A stretch of DNA of 64,000 nucleotides from Amorphochlora amoebiformis (GCA_054601695.1 BAAHQB010000026.1:1-64000), one strand, 5' to 3'; counted from the first letter of the stretch, positions 15,270 through 45,479 are shown. Made by a program: numbers and translations. The notes: generated from the sequence alone by a model not told the origin.

Positions 15270-16062
15270 ATCTCATACACACGGCACGCTGAATAGCGTA
15301 GGCGAGATTTGAAGAGATACCGAGGTTGTCATCGGGTCCGATGAGGGTTCGAGGCGCCAGCACGTTCAGTTGTCGAAGCGGGAAGTATGGTGCTACTTGT
15401 ACGTCTCGAGGGTAGGGGGGTGTCTGCAGCACCGAGGTGGATGTGTTGGTTGTATTTCGTGTGTTTCGTATGGGTGTGAGGTGTTGTTCTAAGCGACATC
15501 TCTTGCTGTCGCCATCTTGAGACAATCTTGTTTTGGCATCGTTTGTGTTGGGGTTGTAGATCGGAGTCGGAGTCGATGCGCGCCCAAACCTGTCCGCCTC
15601 ATTTTCGACCCGCTCCCCATACCCACCATTCTCACCGTATTGCTTGCCAAGCTCTCGCTTTAACTCGGATATCCGAAAGATTGGATACTCTCCTCCAACA
15701 CTGCCGACCGCGCCCAGAGGACCAGGGCCGCCTAAACCACCCAAACCGCTACCTACCAAACCTCCTAACCCCCCGGCCCCTACACCTCCCAACCCCCCCG
15801 CCCCCAAACCCACGCCACAGGCACGTCCAAGTTGCCCATGGTGGCCATAATTATCATGGGGGTGCTTTTGCACTTGATGGCGCTGATGGTCACTATTATT
15901 GGGGTACACCCCGCGTGCTTGTGATCGCGGTTTTTCGTACACGACCTCGGCTAAATCACGGACTTCATTACCCGGATTTTCATCGATATTATGGTGCAGA
16001 AGGATCATAGAGGGCTCAAGGGGGGCCAAGCGCCTTGAGAAGGGTATCAAAGTTGAACACAC
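15270..16062 (-). CDS. Gly-rich minus-strand ORF, unrecognised
   Basis: An open frame of about 264 codons before it runs into (TA)n. From the N side it has [20 protein letters not shown], a Gly/Leu repeat ([19 protein letters not shown]) and [16 protein letters not shown] Thr/Pro-rich stretch and [10 protein letters not shown] follow. The region is GC-richer than its surroundings and interrupts the repeats, so it may be an exon of a minus-strand gene, perhaps the FAH gene or a neighbour. The plus-strand frames over it are also partly open, so confidence is limited. Confidence 0.35.
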
Positions 16063-16149
16063 CTGGTATCCCGTAAGAGGACTGCCCTGAGGTATCCCAA
16101 ATACACCGTAACGTTACACCCAAACTTCACCAATTTGACCCACACACAC

Positions 16150-16600
<451 letters not shown>

Positions 16601-16894
16601 TTAGATAGTAGCATGTAATGTACCAAATGATACCTGATCAAATATATACATGTACACATACACACACATACATATACACACACACATAGTGATCACATAT
16701 TAGATTGTAGCATGTAAACGAACAAATGATACCTGTATCAAATATGTACATATAGACATACACACACATACACATACAAAGACGCAGTAATGGAGGCAGC
16801 AAATGATACCTGTATCAACCGCGCCACCCCATCGCCCAAGTCCTCCCCGTATCGCACAGTCTGTTGCGTACACAAAACATTTCCGAACCTCTCA

Positions 16895-17119
16895 TGTTTG
16901 TGCTGTGTGTGTGTAGGGTGTATGTGTGTGTGGGGTATGTGTGTGTGTGTGTGGGGTATGTGTGTGTGTGTGTGTGGGTATGGGTGTTGGTAAGGGTGTG
17001 AGTGTGTGGGTATGGGTGTTGGTAAGGGTGTGTGTGTGGGTATGGGTGTTGGTTTGTATGTTTGTGCGTGTGTGTGTGCGTGTGTGCGTGTGTGTGTGTG
17101 TGTGAGGGTATGGGTGTTG

Positions 17120-17156
<37 letters not shown>

Positions 17157-17344
17157 TGGGTGTTGGTGTGTGTGTGTGTGTGTGTGTATGTGTGTGTGTG
17201 TGGGTATGGGTGTTGGTGTGAGTGTGTGTGTGTGTGTTGGTGTGTGTGTGTGTTGTGGGTATGGGTGCGGGTATGGGTGTTGGTGTGGGTAAATGTGTAT
17301 GTGTATGTGTGTGTGTGTAGGTATGGGTGTTGGTGTTGGTATTA

Positions 17345-17375
<31 letters not shown>

Positions 17376-17400
17376 TGGGTGTTGGTAAGAGTGTGGGTGT
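16895..17400. repeat. (TG)n with GGGTATGGGTGTTGGT units
   Basis: TG-rich array punctuated by repeated GTGGGTATGGGTGTTGGT. The Cys/Val ORFs are repeat translations. Confidence 0.85.
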
Positions 17401-17547
17401 GCGTAAGCGTGGGCGTGGCGTGGACGTGATCGTGGGAGTATTCTCGGCTGTGGATGAGTTCGTGGGTTGAGTGCTTTCCAGGGTGCGGGTACGTTCGTGG
17501 GGGGTCGTGGGGGTGGTTGCGTCCGTGGGTGTGGGCGTGCACGGATG

Positions 17548-17916
17548 TTATACCCCGTTCTCGTCCTCGAAGCGCAGAAAGTTTCGAATTGTCACGCGCC
17601 TGGTGTCGAGCTCTCTGTCGATCTTGCTGTCCAGCTTGCCCTCAAACTTACCCTCAACTCCATCGTAAGCGTATTGCAAGCTATCTCCCAGGCTCCTCTG
17701 GGATTGAGGGGAACCAAAAACCTCTCCAAACTCTCCATCCCCACCCTGGCCCCGAAACCGTTGTCCGCTGCCCTGGGATCTCCCCCCTTTGGGCTTCGAG
17801 TTCCAGTTCCAGTACCGATACGCGAGATAGGTGGCGTATCCGACCATCATGGACATAACTGCCCTCGTCCCCACCGTTATGAGAATGTGGCGGACCTGCG
17901 CCATTTCCCGGGACAT
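17548..17916 (-). CDS. 122-aa membrane-anchored protein or exon
   Basis: Starts at an ATG (17916-17914) and ends in TAG, 122 residues. The N-terminus has one hydrophobic segment (ILITVGTRAVMSMMVGYATY), followed by a polar Gly/Ser/Gln-rich middle and a charged C-terminus (KLDSKIDRELDTRR). It lies just upstream of the TG array. An acceptor-like CGGGCAG sits directly before the ATG, and a donor-like GGG|GTATAAC sits two codons before the stop, so it may be an internal exon. No family is recognised. Overlapping plus-strand ORFs lack comparable features. Confidence 0.4.
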   Translation of the reverse strand: MSREMAQVRHILITVGTRAVMSMMVGYATYLAYRYWNWNSKPKGGRSQGSGQRFRGQGGDGEFGEVFGSPQSQRSLGDSLQYAYDGVEGKFEGKLDSKIDRELDTRRVTIRNFLRFEDENGV

Positions 17917-18599
17917 CTGCCCGCTGCCCTATGTGTATATATATGTTGAAATATACAATCCACGCATTCGCACACACGTTATCAAGGCACACAAGCGCAT
18001 CACCAAGCAGGCACGCAAGCAAGGAGGCACGCAAGGGCACCACCAATCAGGCACACAAGCGCACCACCAATCAGACCAACATCAAACGAGCAGCACGGAA
18101 ACCATCTTTCGCAGAAGCACAAAACATGAGTCCTTCGACGGTGGTTGGGATAGAGTGCACCTGTGAATCATTTGGGCTAGCACGAGGAGAAGATTCGGTT
18201 GGGGTTGAGAACAAATTATGCCACCAGTTGGGGTCTCTTGTGCCGGGGGTTTGTGATGTTTGGTTTGGCTGGGCTGTGGATTGAGGTTGGATTTATATCG
18301 GTTTTATGAGCCACTGGGCCTGTTGTTGTTACCTGTGTTGTCTGGGTTGGATTTGTTGGAGCTCATGAAGCTTATATATTTGGCTTATGTCTGGTTGTGA
18401 GCTATGCTCCTTTAGCATGCATGCCGGCCATGCCCAGTGTCAAATCGAGGCAGGCCCACGTGTCGTGCCAAAGCACTATTAGACAGTTTCAAACTTTCAG
18501 CTGTTTAATACACCGAAATAATCCGTCAGGATTTCTGAGTTTTTCGCTCCACACATCAACCTGCTGGGACTTGGCGGCCTCGCACACCCGCACTCTTTT

Positions 18600-18841
18600 C
18601 GTCACCCATAACCTTCGACCGCACCACCTACTGCACGGAATACAGCATTAAGGGTTGACTGTCGCGGAAATGCGGGGTTGCAGTGGAAAATGCAAGGTGC
18701 GGGGACTTGGCCATCGCTTGCGACGCCTCCATTCGAATACCCGTCAAACAATCGACTCAAATCCAGTGGCAAATCGCCTCGCAACTCGCCTCCCGAATCC
18801 CCTCTCGAATCGGACCTCGCGAACCCTCCTTCCAAAACCAA
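18600..18841 (-). CDS. possible minus-strand exon
   Basis: ATG at 18841; the frame reads SRGDSGGELRGDLPLDLSRL then FDGYSNGGVASDGQVPAPC. The composition looks more protein-like than the plus-strand frames, but nothing connects it to a neighbour and no family is recognised. 17920-18600 otherwise has short ACCAATCAGGCACACAAGCG repeats (18000-18070) and no supported gene. Confidence 0.2.
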
Positions 18842-18879
18842 ACCATTTCACAACCCAAAGAACCATCCATTTCACCGCC

Positions 18880-19600
18880 CAAACGTCTACTACAGCACCG
18901 AGCCCATATCCAACCAAACCGAACACACAGGACCAAGGGGTCGAACAGCTGGACCACCATCACCAGGCTCAGCGAAGTGGACATTCATCTATCCCTAATC
19001 CCACAACCACGAGCACCCACGAGCTGGAGCGTGCAAACCATTTGACGAACCCACGTCTGATAACACATTCCAGACACCCCAGACACCCCAGACACCGAAC
19101 ACACTCCAGACACCCCAAATACTCGACACAATCAAGAGACCTCAGGCACCCCAAACACTCCAGTCACGTTATACACCCCAAATACTCCGGACACCTCAGA
19201 CACCCCAAACACGACAGACACCTAAAACACCACCCCAAGCACTCCAGACCCCTCAGACACCACACCAAACTCTCCAAATTCATAATGCAATCAATAGATC
19301 CAACCCAAACAAAATCACTACAAGACTTACAACGTATGAGTGTCCGTCGCCTTTCCACAAACCTAAACCCCCCCCCCCCCCCCCCGCCCCCAACAAAACC
19401 AAACCCCCCAATCATCAAAAGCTTCCCCTCACCCCAAGCTTCATACTCCTCTCCTTCCAACTCCAACTCGCCGCAAACCCAAACCCAAACCCAAACCCAA
19501 ACCCAAACCCAAACCCAAACCCAGACGCAAGACAGACCTCACTCACAATCCCCAGACAAACCAAAAGGCAACTAACTGTACCCAACCTCACTCACAATCA
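18880..19600. repeat. CA-rich low-complexity region with several arrays
   Basis: Contains 10-bp CAGACACCCC-type repeats (19065-19275), an 18-base C run (19368-19385) and (CCCAAA)n at 19473-19523. The 306-codon plus-strand ORF over it is an artefact of strand-asymmetric CA-rich sequence. Confidence 0.75.
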
Positions 19601-19614
19601 TACACACATTAATA

Positions 19615-19635
19615 TGACATATACACACACGCACG

Positions 19636-19690
<55 letters not shown>

Positions 19691-19710
19691 GTTTATATTT
19701 ATATATATAC

Positions 19711-19774
<64 letters not shown>

Positions 19775-19869
19775 TGTATATATATATATCATATTATATT
19801 CATATATATATATATATATGTTTATATATATATGTACATATATATTATATAATATATATACATGTATGT

Positions 19870-19926
<57 letters not shown>

Positions 19927-19930
19927 CCAG
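19615..19930. repeat. (CA)n/(TA)n block
   Basis: Dinucleotide repeat; no gene. Confidence 0.85.
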
Positions 19931-20179
19931 ACAAACCAAAAGACACCCAAGGTAGCCCAAGCATGAACATCCGTCACCAAACAAACCACAATAACAATCA
20001 TCTCGACCCATTACCAACCAAAATGTTATTCCAAACCACATGCATACACAGACCAATCCGATGGAGACCCACTTGAAGATCCAGTTGGGCTATGGCTTAG
20101 GGATCCATACCCTATCAAACAAAAACACGACGTTACTCTGTCGATTCAAAACATCATTCACTACCGTCTCAAGGTACGG

Positions 20180-20510
20180 CTATATATACATCAAGCGTTT
20201 GAAGCTTCTGCTACACAACATAACACACATACGCTCATGCATACGTTGTATCCGCTAGTGTCTCAAGGTCCAGCTATATAACACTCATACGTTGTATCGA
20301 TTCCAAACATCATCCACTAGTGTTTAGCGTTTGAAGCTTCTGCTACATAACACACACACGTTCATGCATACGTTGTATCGATTCAAGACATCATAAAGCG
20401 AGCGTTTGAAGCTTCTGCTACATAACATAACACACATACGCTCATGCATACATTCTATCCGTCTCAAGGTTATGCTATGTAACACTCATACGTTCATACA
20501 TGCTATAGTC
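20180..20510. repeat. tandem repeat with GCGTTTGAAGCTTCTGCTAC
   Basis: Three or four irregular copies containing GCGTTTGAAGCTTCTGCTAC and CATACGCTCATGCATAC. No coding signal is seen. Confidence 0.65.
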
Positions 20511-20534
20511 ATAAATAAAACTAGTGGCACACGG

Positions 20535-20586
20535 AAAATATTCTAATGTATACACACATATATATGTTTATATGTTATATGTATAC

Positions 20587-20622
<36 letters not shown>

Positions 20623-20657
20623 TATATATTATATATGTATATATGTGTATATATATG

Positions 20658-20736
<79 letters not shown>

Positions 20737-20761
20737 GTTTACACACACACACACATATATA

Positions 20762-20824
<63 letters not shown>

Positions 20825-20879
20825 TGTATAATATATATATACATATATACATGCATATATATATATATATATTATATAT

Positions 20880-20965
<86 letters not shown>

Positions 20966-20975
20966 ATATTAACGT
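20535..20975. repeat. (TA)n block
   Basis: (TA)n with (CA)n pieces, ending just before the acceptor at 20993. Confidence 0.85.
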
Positions 20976-20993
20976 ATTTGTGATATGTTTTAG

Positions 20994-21158
20994 AGTTTGA
21001 ATTGTTTGGACGTTGACGGCGTTGGTATTTCGGGCGTTGGTTCGATTTTGAGTCCTCCTGTGGATGAGAAGGGGCGGTTGTCTGCGTCTCACCTCTTGTC
21101 ATGGTGCAAGGCCGTGGACCGTGTCAAGACTGCTCAATCAACCCAAGCCCACCTCCGG
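20994..21158 (+). CDS. internal exon of an unrecognised plus-strand gene
   Basis: Flanked by acceptor TATGTTTTAG and donor CGG|GTACAA; 165 bp, phase 0 on both sides, 55 codons. It reads [20 protein letters not shown] then [18 protein letters not shown]. It may be an early exon of the PPR gene ending at 41885, since no plus-strand terminator was found between, but the link is not demonstrated. Confidence 0.5.
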
Positions 21159-21299
21159 GTACAAAATGCCATGCCCATCTACGAGCATAAAGCTAGCTTA
21201 CATAACCTACCTAGCATACCTAGCTAGCTGGCCCAGGTCTAGCTAGCTTGGCTCCATCTTTCAACAGGAGTTCAGACACAACTACAAGAGCATTTAAGA

Positions 21300-22085
21300 C
21301 ACAACTGCTGCTTTCATATTCTATTCTAAAGCATTCACAAACACCTCCCAATTTAAGACACAACTAGTGGTTTCACCTTCTGTTAACTACTGCTTTCATC
21401 GTCTATTCGAGTGCATTCACAAACACCTCCCATTTGAGACACACAACTATTTCTTTCATCTTCTGTTCTCAACTACTGCTTTCATCGTCTATTCGAGTGC
21501 ATTCATAAACACCTCCCATTTAAGACACACAACTAGTGGTTTCATCTTCTGTTCTCAACTACTGCTTTCATCGTCTATTCGAGTGCATTCACAAACACCT
21601 CCCATTTAAGACACACAACTATTTCTTTCACCTTCTGTTCTCAACTACTGCTTTCATCGTCTATTCGAGTGCATTCACAAACACCTCCCATTTAAGACAC
21701 ACAACTATTTCTTTCATCTTCTGTTCTCAACTACTGCTTTCATCGTCTATTCGAGTGCATTCACAAACACCTCCCATTTAAGACACACAACTATTTCTTT
21801 CATCTTCTGTTCTCAACTACTGCTTTCATCGTCTATTCGAGTGCATTCACAAACACCTCCCATTTAAGACACACAACTATTTCTTTCATCTTCTATTCTC
21901 AACTACTGCTTTCATCGTCTATTCGAGTGCATTCACAAACACCTCCCATTTAAAACGCAGCTAGTGGTTTCATCTTGTATTCACAACTACTGCTTTCATC
22001 GTCTATTCGAGTGCATTCACAAACACCTCCCATTTGAGACACACAACTAGTTGTTTCATCTTCTATTCACAAGTGCTCTATTCTA
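21300..22085. repeat. 86-bp minisatellite with internal half-repeat
   Basis: About nine tandem copies of an 86-bp unit. Each unit is two diverged ~43-bp halves (CTACTGCTTTCATCGTCTAT and CTATTTCTTTCATCTTCTGT). It starts about 140 bp after the donor of exon 20994-21158. Confidence 0.85.
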
Positions 22086-22129
22086 ATGAATTCAAAAACA
22101 TCTCCCATCTATCTCTCCTCTTTACCAAC

Positions 22130-23430
<1,301 letters not shown>

Positions 23431-23494
23431 TGTATGTCGATAAGGAATGTAAGTGCAGAAAATAATGATATGAGAATAAGCATGTTTCCATGAA

Positions 23495-23570
23495 AGCTGA
23501 CAAGTAAAGCTGATAAGTTGACAAGTAAAGTTGACAAGTTGATAAGTTGACAAGTTGACAAGTTGACTGT
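23495..23570. repeat. GACAAGTTGATAAGTT short array
   Basis: 8-16 bp units of GACAAGTT/GATAAGTT. Just downstream, GCGCTTCACATGTGTC at 23582 is the inverse of CACATGTGAAGCG found in the 25.7-25.9 kb repeat. Confidence 0.7.
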
Positions 23571-23607
23571 TGGTTAGGATGCGCTTCACATGTGTCTTTT
23601 AGACTGC

Positions 23608-24330
23608 ATCGCGCTCTACAACTCACTACCCATGCAACCGAAATCACAACCCCACCCCCAAAACACATCCCAGTCAAAGTTAAAAAGCCCGAAGCCAAGT
23701 GAAGGAAGCTCAAGAGCAAGCTCAAGAGCAAGTGCAAAAGCAAGCTCAAGAGCAGGGTCAAAAATAAGCTCAAATCCATGGTCGAAAGGTAGTAGTTCGA
23801 AAATCTTTGCAAAAGGGTCGAGGAGTTCTCCAACATCACAACCATCTCAACCATCAAACCCATCAAAACCGTTAAAACCACCAAAAACATCAAGAGCACA
23901 CCCTGTGTATGTCCATTGCAAGTACGTTTTGCAGCACTACACTTCCCTTACCCAAACCCTCGATGTCCTGCTCAATCCTTCACACCCAACCCCAACCCCA
24001 AGTGCAACCCCAAACTCTATCGACCTCGTATCCGACCACACGCAACATGCCGCAGTCATGGAACCAAACTCCCATGCCGACAAGGGAACAAACTCCCATG
24101 ACGACGCGCATGACGACGACCAACCTCACCATCAAACTCGCCGTCAAGCTCACGTCCACTCACTTGACAATAATCATCAAACTCAAAACACCCATCTCAG
24201 AGGATTGACCTATCTCAGAGGATTCAAACCTTTCAGACCAAACTGGGTCCGTCAAATCACACACCGACACACAACCTATCATACAACATACTATACCATT
24301 ATTTCATACAATGGAACCAATACAATGTAA
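23608..24330 (+). CDS. Ser-rich plus-strand exon candidate
   Basis: Acceptor ATGTGTCTTTTAG at 23609 opens a frame of about 240 codons to TAA at 24328-24330. It has a Ser/Ala/Lys repeat ([19 protein letters not shown]), a Ser/Pro tract ([17 protein letters not shown]), then a more ordered stretch ([20 protein letters not shown]) and a His/Asp-rich end. The minus strand is also open, so this is only moderately supported. It may belong to the same gene as 20994-21158 and 26042-26218. Confidence 0.35.
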   Translation: MALYNSLPMQPKSQPHPQNTSQSKLKSPKPSEGSSRASSRASAKASSRAGSKISSNPWSKGSSSKIFAKGSRSSPTSQPSQPSNPSKPLKPPKTSRAHPVYVHCKYVLQHYTSLTQTLDVLLNPSHPTPTPSATPNSIDLVSDHTQHAAVMEPNSHADKGTNSHDDAHDDDQPHHQTRRQAHVHSLDNNHQTQNTHLRGLTYLRGFKPFRPNWVRQITHRHTTYHTTYYTIISYNGTNTM

Positions 24331-24429
24331 TTCTGCACTATGGCATCATAGAATGCATACTTAATAATACAATCAAATGTAAACAAATAACATCAATACT
24401 ACGAGATACACCTCTATATAAAAATGCAT

Positions 24430-25345
<916 letters not shown>

Positions 25346-25429
25346 TGGCTGCTTGAGATTGAGATCATTGGGTTAGGGTATAAGCGCCGAGGGTAATACT
25401 CACAAGAATGCTCAGGGCGACTAAGATTC

Positions 25430-25505
25430 AGATTAATTGGGTTAGGGTTAGGGTTAGGGTTAGGGCTAGGGGTAGGGCTAGGATTAGGGTTGGGGGTTAG
25501 TTGGA
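25430..25505. repeat. interstitial telomere-like (TTAGGG)n
   Basis: Four perfect GGGTTA units followed by variants (GGGCTA, GGGGTA, GGATTA). The G-rich strand is on top, opposite to the array at the left end of the window. Confidence 0.85.
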
Positions 25506-25649
25506 TTAAAAAAAAGTTTAAGCATGGTCCGAGTAATAGTAATGATGAGGGTTTGTAAGATTCGGATTAAATTGAAGTTGAATCAGGCGTGGATACTTCG
25601 CGGAGTGTGGTATCTGTACGAGGACGGTTGCTTCGAAGAGGTATGTGTT

Positions 25650-25935
25650 ATGTGTTTGCTGGACACAAGATGTGAAGCATGTCAACTTTGTCATCCGTGT
25701 CATGCTTCTGGCTGGCACGCGCTCTGCGTGCTTGAGTCATGTAAAGCACATCAAGTCAAGCGCGCGTGAAGCGCCTATGAAGCGTGAGAGCGTGTAAAGC
25801 GCATGCGAGTCTAGCAAACACATGTGAAGCGTGTCGCGTTTTTTTTTTTTATGCGTGAAGCATACGAAGTGCATGACAAAGCATGATGAAACGTGATGAA
25901 GCTTGAGGGAAGTGTATGAGTGAAACATGCGTGCC
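25650..25935. repeat. GTGAAGCGCATG-type irregular repeat
   Basis: Irregular repeats of GTGAAGCGCATG, CACATGTGAAGC and GTCAAGCGCG, plus a T10 run at 25839. Related to an inverted piece at 23.58 kb. No coding support. Confidence 0.6.
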
Positions 25936-26041
25936 AAATGTGGCACGAATGTATCTATCACTTCGGGCCCCATGCCCCCATGATTTGTAATCTTATCATT
26001 CAATGTTAAGACAAATAAATTCAAACTTGTAATATTTGCAG

Positions 26042-26218
26042 GGTTTGGAATTGATCCAGCGTGGGAGAGCCTTGATAAAAGAACCCGGCCAAACCCCCAA
26101 GGCGAAGGCGAATTCCAATGGCAAGGGCAAGGGCGAGAGCAAGGGCGAGGGGGAGGCTAAGGTTACCGGGGAGGCAGAATCGTGTTCGGATAGTGTTTTA
26201 AGATTGCACTACTATACG
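26042..26218 (+). CDS. internal exon, Lys/Gly/Glu-rich
   Basis: Acceptor TATTTGCAG and donor ACG|GTAAAT bound a 177-bp exon, phase 0 on both sides. It encodes GLELIQRGRALIKEPGQTPK, a low-complexity Gly-Lys-Glu stretch, and ends VLRLHYYT. Probably an upstream exon of the PPR gene (inference from strand and position). A further candidate acceptor at 26431 (GTTTGTTTTTGAG) opens a short frame that does not fit in phase. Confidence 0.5.
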
Positions 26219-26284
26219 GTAAATCTCTATGTCTCTCTGTTTATCACCGACAACAAAACATGTGCATATACACCAACATACTAT

Positions 26285-26326
26285 TTAACACACGTATATA
26301 TTATATATATATTATATATATATATA

Positions 26327-26370
<44 letters not shown>

Positions 26371-26380
26371 CATATTATAC
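26285..26380. repeat. (TA)n
   Basis: Intronic (TA)n. Confidence 0.8.
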
Positions 26381-26649
26381 ACACATATGAGTATGCATTG
26401 ATGTGGTTTGTTTTTGAGGCGATGATGTTCGGCAACCTGAAACTAGCAAGAACCACAACCGCACTAAGGCAAAACCACAACCACAAACACAAACACAAAC
26501 ACAACCACAACCACACACAAACAAAATCTATACACAAATCAATGATATGCACACGGTTATATCTCATGTCATTGTTGCTTTTGTGATTGATTCATTGGCA
26601 CGTGTACTCCTCACATATTCATAGCTATAATACCATTCCGCTATCATAT

Positions 26650-26935
26650 GCTAGCATACATGATAAGATATGGAATGATATGATGTGATATGATGTGATA
26701 TGGTATGATATGATGTGATGTGAAATGATACATGATATATGATATGATATGATATGGAATGATATGATGTGATATGATATGATATGGTATGATATGATGT
26801 GATATGCTATGATATGATGTGACATGATATGACAGGATATGATATGATATGATATGATACGATAAGATATGATATGATATGAGTGACAGGATATGATATG
26901 ATGTGATATGATATGATATGATGTGATTCGTTATT
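26650..26935. repeat. pentanucleotide (GATAT)n/(GATGT)n
   Basis: About 55 pentamers of GATAT and GATGT, lying in the intron upstream of the acceptor near 27027. Confidence 0.85.
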
Positions 26936-27027
26936 ATATGATACGCTAAGACTTATTGTGACATAATAATAATACGATAGGGGGAAGTGATGCAATGTGA
27001 TGTGATGTATTAGAGTGTTTCGCTCAG

Positions 27028-41885
<14,858 letters not shown>

Positions 41886-41889
41886 CAAA

Positions 41890-41936
41890 TCACACCTCCC
41901 TCAAACCCATTCACAAATGTATAAAAAGTATATATA

Positions 41937-41971
<35 letters not shown>

Positions 41972-42844
41972 GCATGATATATATATGCATACATAAATAC
42001 CTACATGTATTTATAGATATATGCATATCTGACTGAAAATGCATTCCTTTGGCCTCGCCCTTTTTGTACCTCATATGATGTGCTGGCAAGTTTACACTGA
42101 TGCCTAAGCAATGTGCATTGGTATGTATCTACCCATCTGTATCGCTTAGGATGAACCTGACAATCCAGAAGCATTTCCCCTGGTTACTATGATCTTCTAC
42201 ATCTTGGTAACATAACATAACATCATCTACATACGTCGTTTCGATATCGATTTTCTGATTATCTGATTATCTGAATATCTGAATATCTGATTATCTGATT
42301 ATCTGATTATCTGATTATCGTCATCATTGCAGACAATCTCAACTTCGACAATTGAGCAAGCTGCAGAATGGTACAAATAATCGATCCGGCAGTGCGCATA
42401 TGCAATTGCAAGTAGTCTCAAGAAATGCTGCTGCAGCCTTATATATACGGAATTAATAACTTGAATACACTTATAACATCATATATGTTAATCGTTGGAT
42501 ACTAAAAATAGATATATATATATATATAACATATATATATGTATATATATATAATGTATTGGTGGGGTGATTTCGGTGATGGTCGTGGGGTGTTTTCGGT
42601 GATGGTGGTGGGGTGTTTTCGGTGATGGTGGTGGGCGGGGTGTTGGTTCTGTGTTGGGTATTGGTGTTGTTGATAATATTGGTGAAGAGTGAGAGATTGA
42701 GAGATAAAAAAAAATATACATGGAGATGACGATATATATATATATATAATATATATATAGATATAGATCCAGAGAAAGTGAGAGAGTGTATGTATTTTCT
42801 ATGCCATAATATGTATATAAAAACATCGACTATATATATATATA

Positions 42845-42880
<36 letters not shown>
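41890..42880. other. intergenic DNA with short arrays
   Basis: (TA)n pieces, GATTATCTGA decamers (42255-42320) and TTTCGGTGATGGTGGTGGGG repeats (42565-42640). No supported gene. Confidence 0.6.
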
Positions 42881-42882
<2 letters not shown>

Positions 42883-43500
42883 TGAAGTACTAGGACTAGA
42901 CTAGTCTAGTTGTAGGAGTATCTAGCGTCTAGTAATACATATATATATAATATAATATAATATTATATATATATATATATATATGTTATATTTGTGTTGC
43001 AACTTGAGTGCTAGAGCCGTCGATATAGCAAGCGTAGTATAATTCTACTATAGTCTAGAACTATCCATCGAATAGCATTATTCTCGTTATTATGCCATTA
43101 CAACTATCTCTGTATCTAGTCACACAATACTTTTATGGGTGTTGGTTTTTTCTAGAATTTGCAGTAAGTTACTAGTAACTAACCCTAGAACTAGTACTGT
43201 AGTTGAAGGTATATTCTACCGGATCTACTGATCTAGTGTATTCCCTAGATTCCGGTGTGGATCTGGATGATGCCATTGTTCACTCTATTTAGTTACTAGA
43301 GATAGTATCTAGAGTATTGCCGAAGATCTAGATCCTTAATCTAGTGTGTTGTTTACGACATGAATATCAGACGAGACTAGTTACTGTGATATTTAATTAA
43401 ACTAGTAAACGCCATGATAATTCCAACCACATACATACCACCACCGGTGGCGACGCAACAAGTCTAGAGGGTCGCGTACAGCCAACAGTCCGTCCCTCAG
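42880..43500. other. CTAG-rich spacer between convergent genes
   Basis: Roughly 22 CTAG sites in about 600 bp, plus many TAGT/ACTA steps. It lies between the PPR gene stop (41885, plus) and the basic-protein stop (43552, minus). Confidence 0.65.
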
Positions 43501-43551
43501 CTGCATGCAGGCAAGTTGAAGATAGGTATATGCATATGAAGGCATCTCAGC

Positions 43552-43782
43552 TTATCTCTTTTTCTTTCCCTTCCTACCTTTCTTCTTGTTCTTACCGGAC
43601 TTCTTTGCTTGCGCTTTCTCTATTGCGGCCTGTTTGTTAACCCTTGAGGAATATCGCACGTTATGTGTTGTGCGCACAAGGTTACGTACCTGTCTAGCTT
43701 TCTCCTGGGCCTGGGCATGAGCGATGCGCTGATGACGAATTTTCAGCTGGGGGATGTTTTTCCCTGCGAACTTCATGAACGC
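43552..43782 (-). CDS. small, very basic protein (or last exon)
   Basis: Minus-strand exon after a good acceptor with branch-like CTAAC (CTAACTAACAAAAGCATCTC, then ATTTTAG). It encodes GCG-TTC-ATG and then 74 residues starting MKFAGKNIPQLKIRHQRIAH and ending in a Lys/Arg/Gly tail (GKNKKKGRKGKKKR). Either the ATG at 43776 starts a 74-residue protein with a 5'UTR intron, or this is the C-terminal exon of a longer protein. The basic tail suggests nucleolar or RNA binding (inference). No family is recognised, and no upstream exon was seen in the (TA)n above. Confidence 0.5.
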   Translation of the reverse strand, partial: AFMKFAGKNIPQLKIRHQRIAHAQAQEKARQVRNLVRTTHNVRYSSRVNKQAAIEKAQAKKSGKNKKKGRKGKKKR

Positions 43783-43879
43783 CTAAAATGAGATGCTTTT
43801 GTTAGTTAGCTCCCTATCCTCTAGATCATATCATGCTTTTTTCGATTTCACGTTTAATCAAACGGTATTATAGCATATT

Positions 43880-44940
<1,061 letters not shown>

Positions 44941-45033
44941 AGTAAATGTTAAAACACACATATATTCATATGCCCTATAATATTTATTATACATGTACAT
45001 AATATGTACATACATACATTTGATATATATAAC

Positions 45034-45472
45034 GGGAGGAAACGACCTCTCGGGTGGGGATTTGTTTGTTGAGAGGCTCTTTGTTGTCGTTCCACAGCTG
45101 CACCTGACAAGTTGGCACGATACTTTCAAATCAAACTCATGCCCATGCCCCACACTCTTTTTATTAACTGCCCCACACTCTTCCTCCTAACTGCCCCACA
45201 CTTTTCGAGTCTCATCAACTGCCCCACACTCTTCCACCCTCATCAACTAGCCCACACTCTTCAGCCTCATGAAATACCCCACACAAGCACGACTATTCAC
45301 ATACCCGAACGCGACCGGGGAGGACCATTTGATTGGGCTTGAGCATAAAAGAGCGTGGGTGAAGCTTGAAGCGCTCCATGACGTGTGGGAGCTTGAGGGC
45401 TGGAACAGGAGAGGAGAACGGTTGGTTCATACGACATTCCGCGGGAGTTCCACGAGCACATCACCAATGTGA
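45034..45472 (+). CDS. unrecognised protein, two exons
   Basis: Exon ~45034-45110 encodes GGNDLSGGDLFVERLFVVVP then QLHLT, donor ACAA|GTTGGC. Exon 45288-45472 continues in phase with RLFTYPNATGEDHLIGLEHK, RAWVKLEALHDVWELEGW, and ends SPM-stop. A second frame over 45425-45480 (YDIPREFHEHITNVTLQ, then GTGCAC donor) is just as protein-like, so the true 3' part may use another frame. The intron is a pyrimidine-rich array of AACTGCCCCACACTCTT units. The acceptor of the first exon is unclear. No family is recognised. Confidence 0.45.
45140..45285. repeat. AACTGCCCCACACTCTT array before an acceptor
   Basis: Five irregular 20-31-bp units forming the pyrimidine tract of the acceptor at 45287. Confidence 0.7.
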
Positions 45473-45479
45473 CTTTGCA

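Noticed and set aside
16060-16110. Minus-strand GIPQGSPL, like a reverse transcriptase motif
   Set aside because: Only the motif matches; the residues after it do not fit, a stop lies nine residues upstream, and no other RT block (such as YxDD) or endonuclease is nearby.
18655-19575. 306-codon plus-strand ORF rich in His, Pro, Thr and Gln
   Set aside because: It follows a strand-asymmetric CA-rich repeat region with poly-C and (CCCAAA)n; neighbouring frames are also open.
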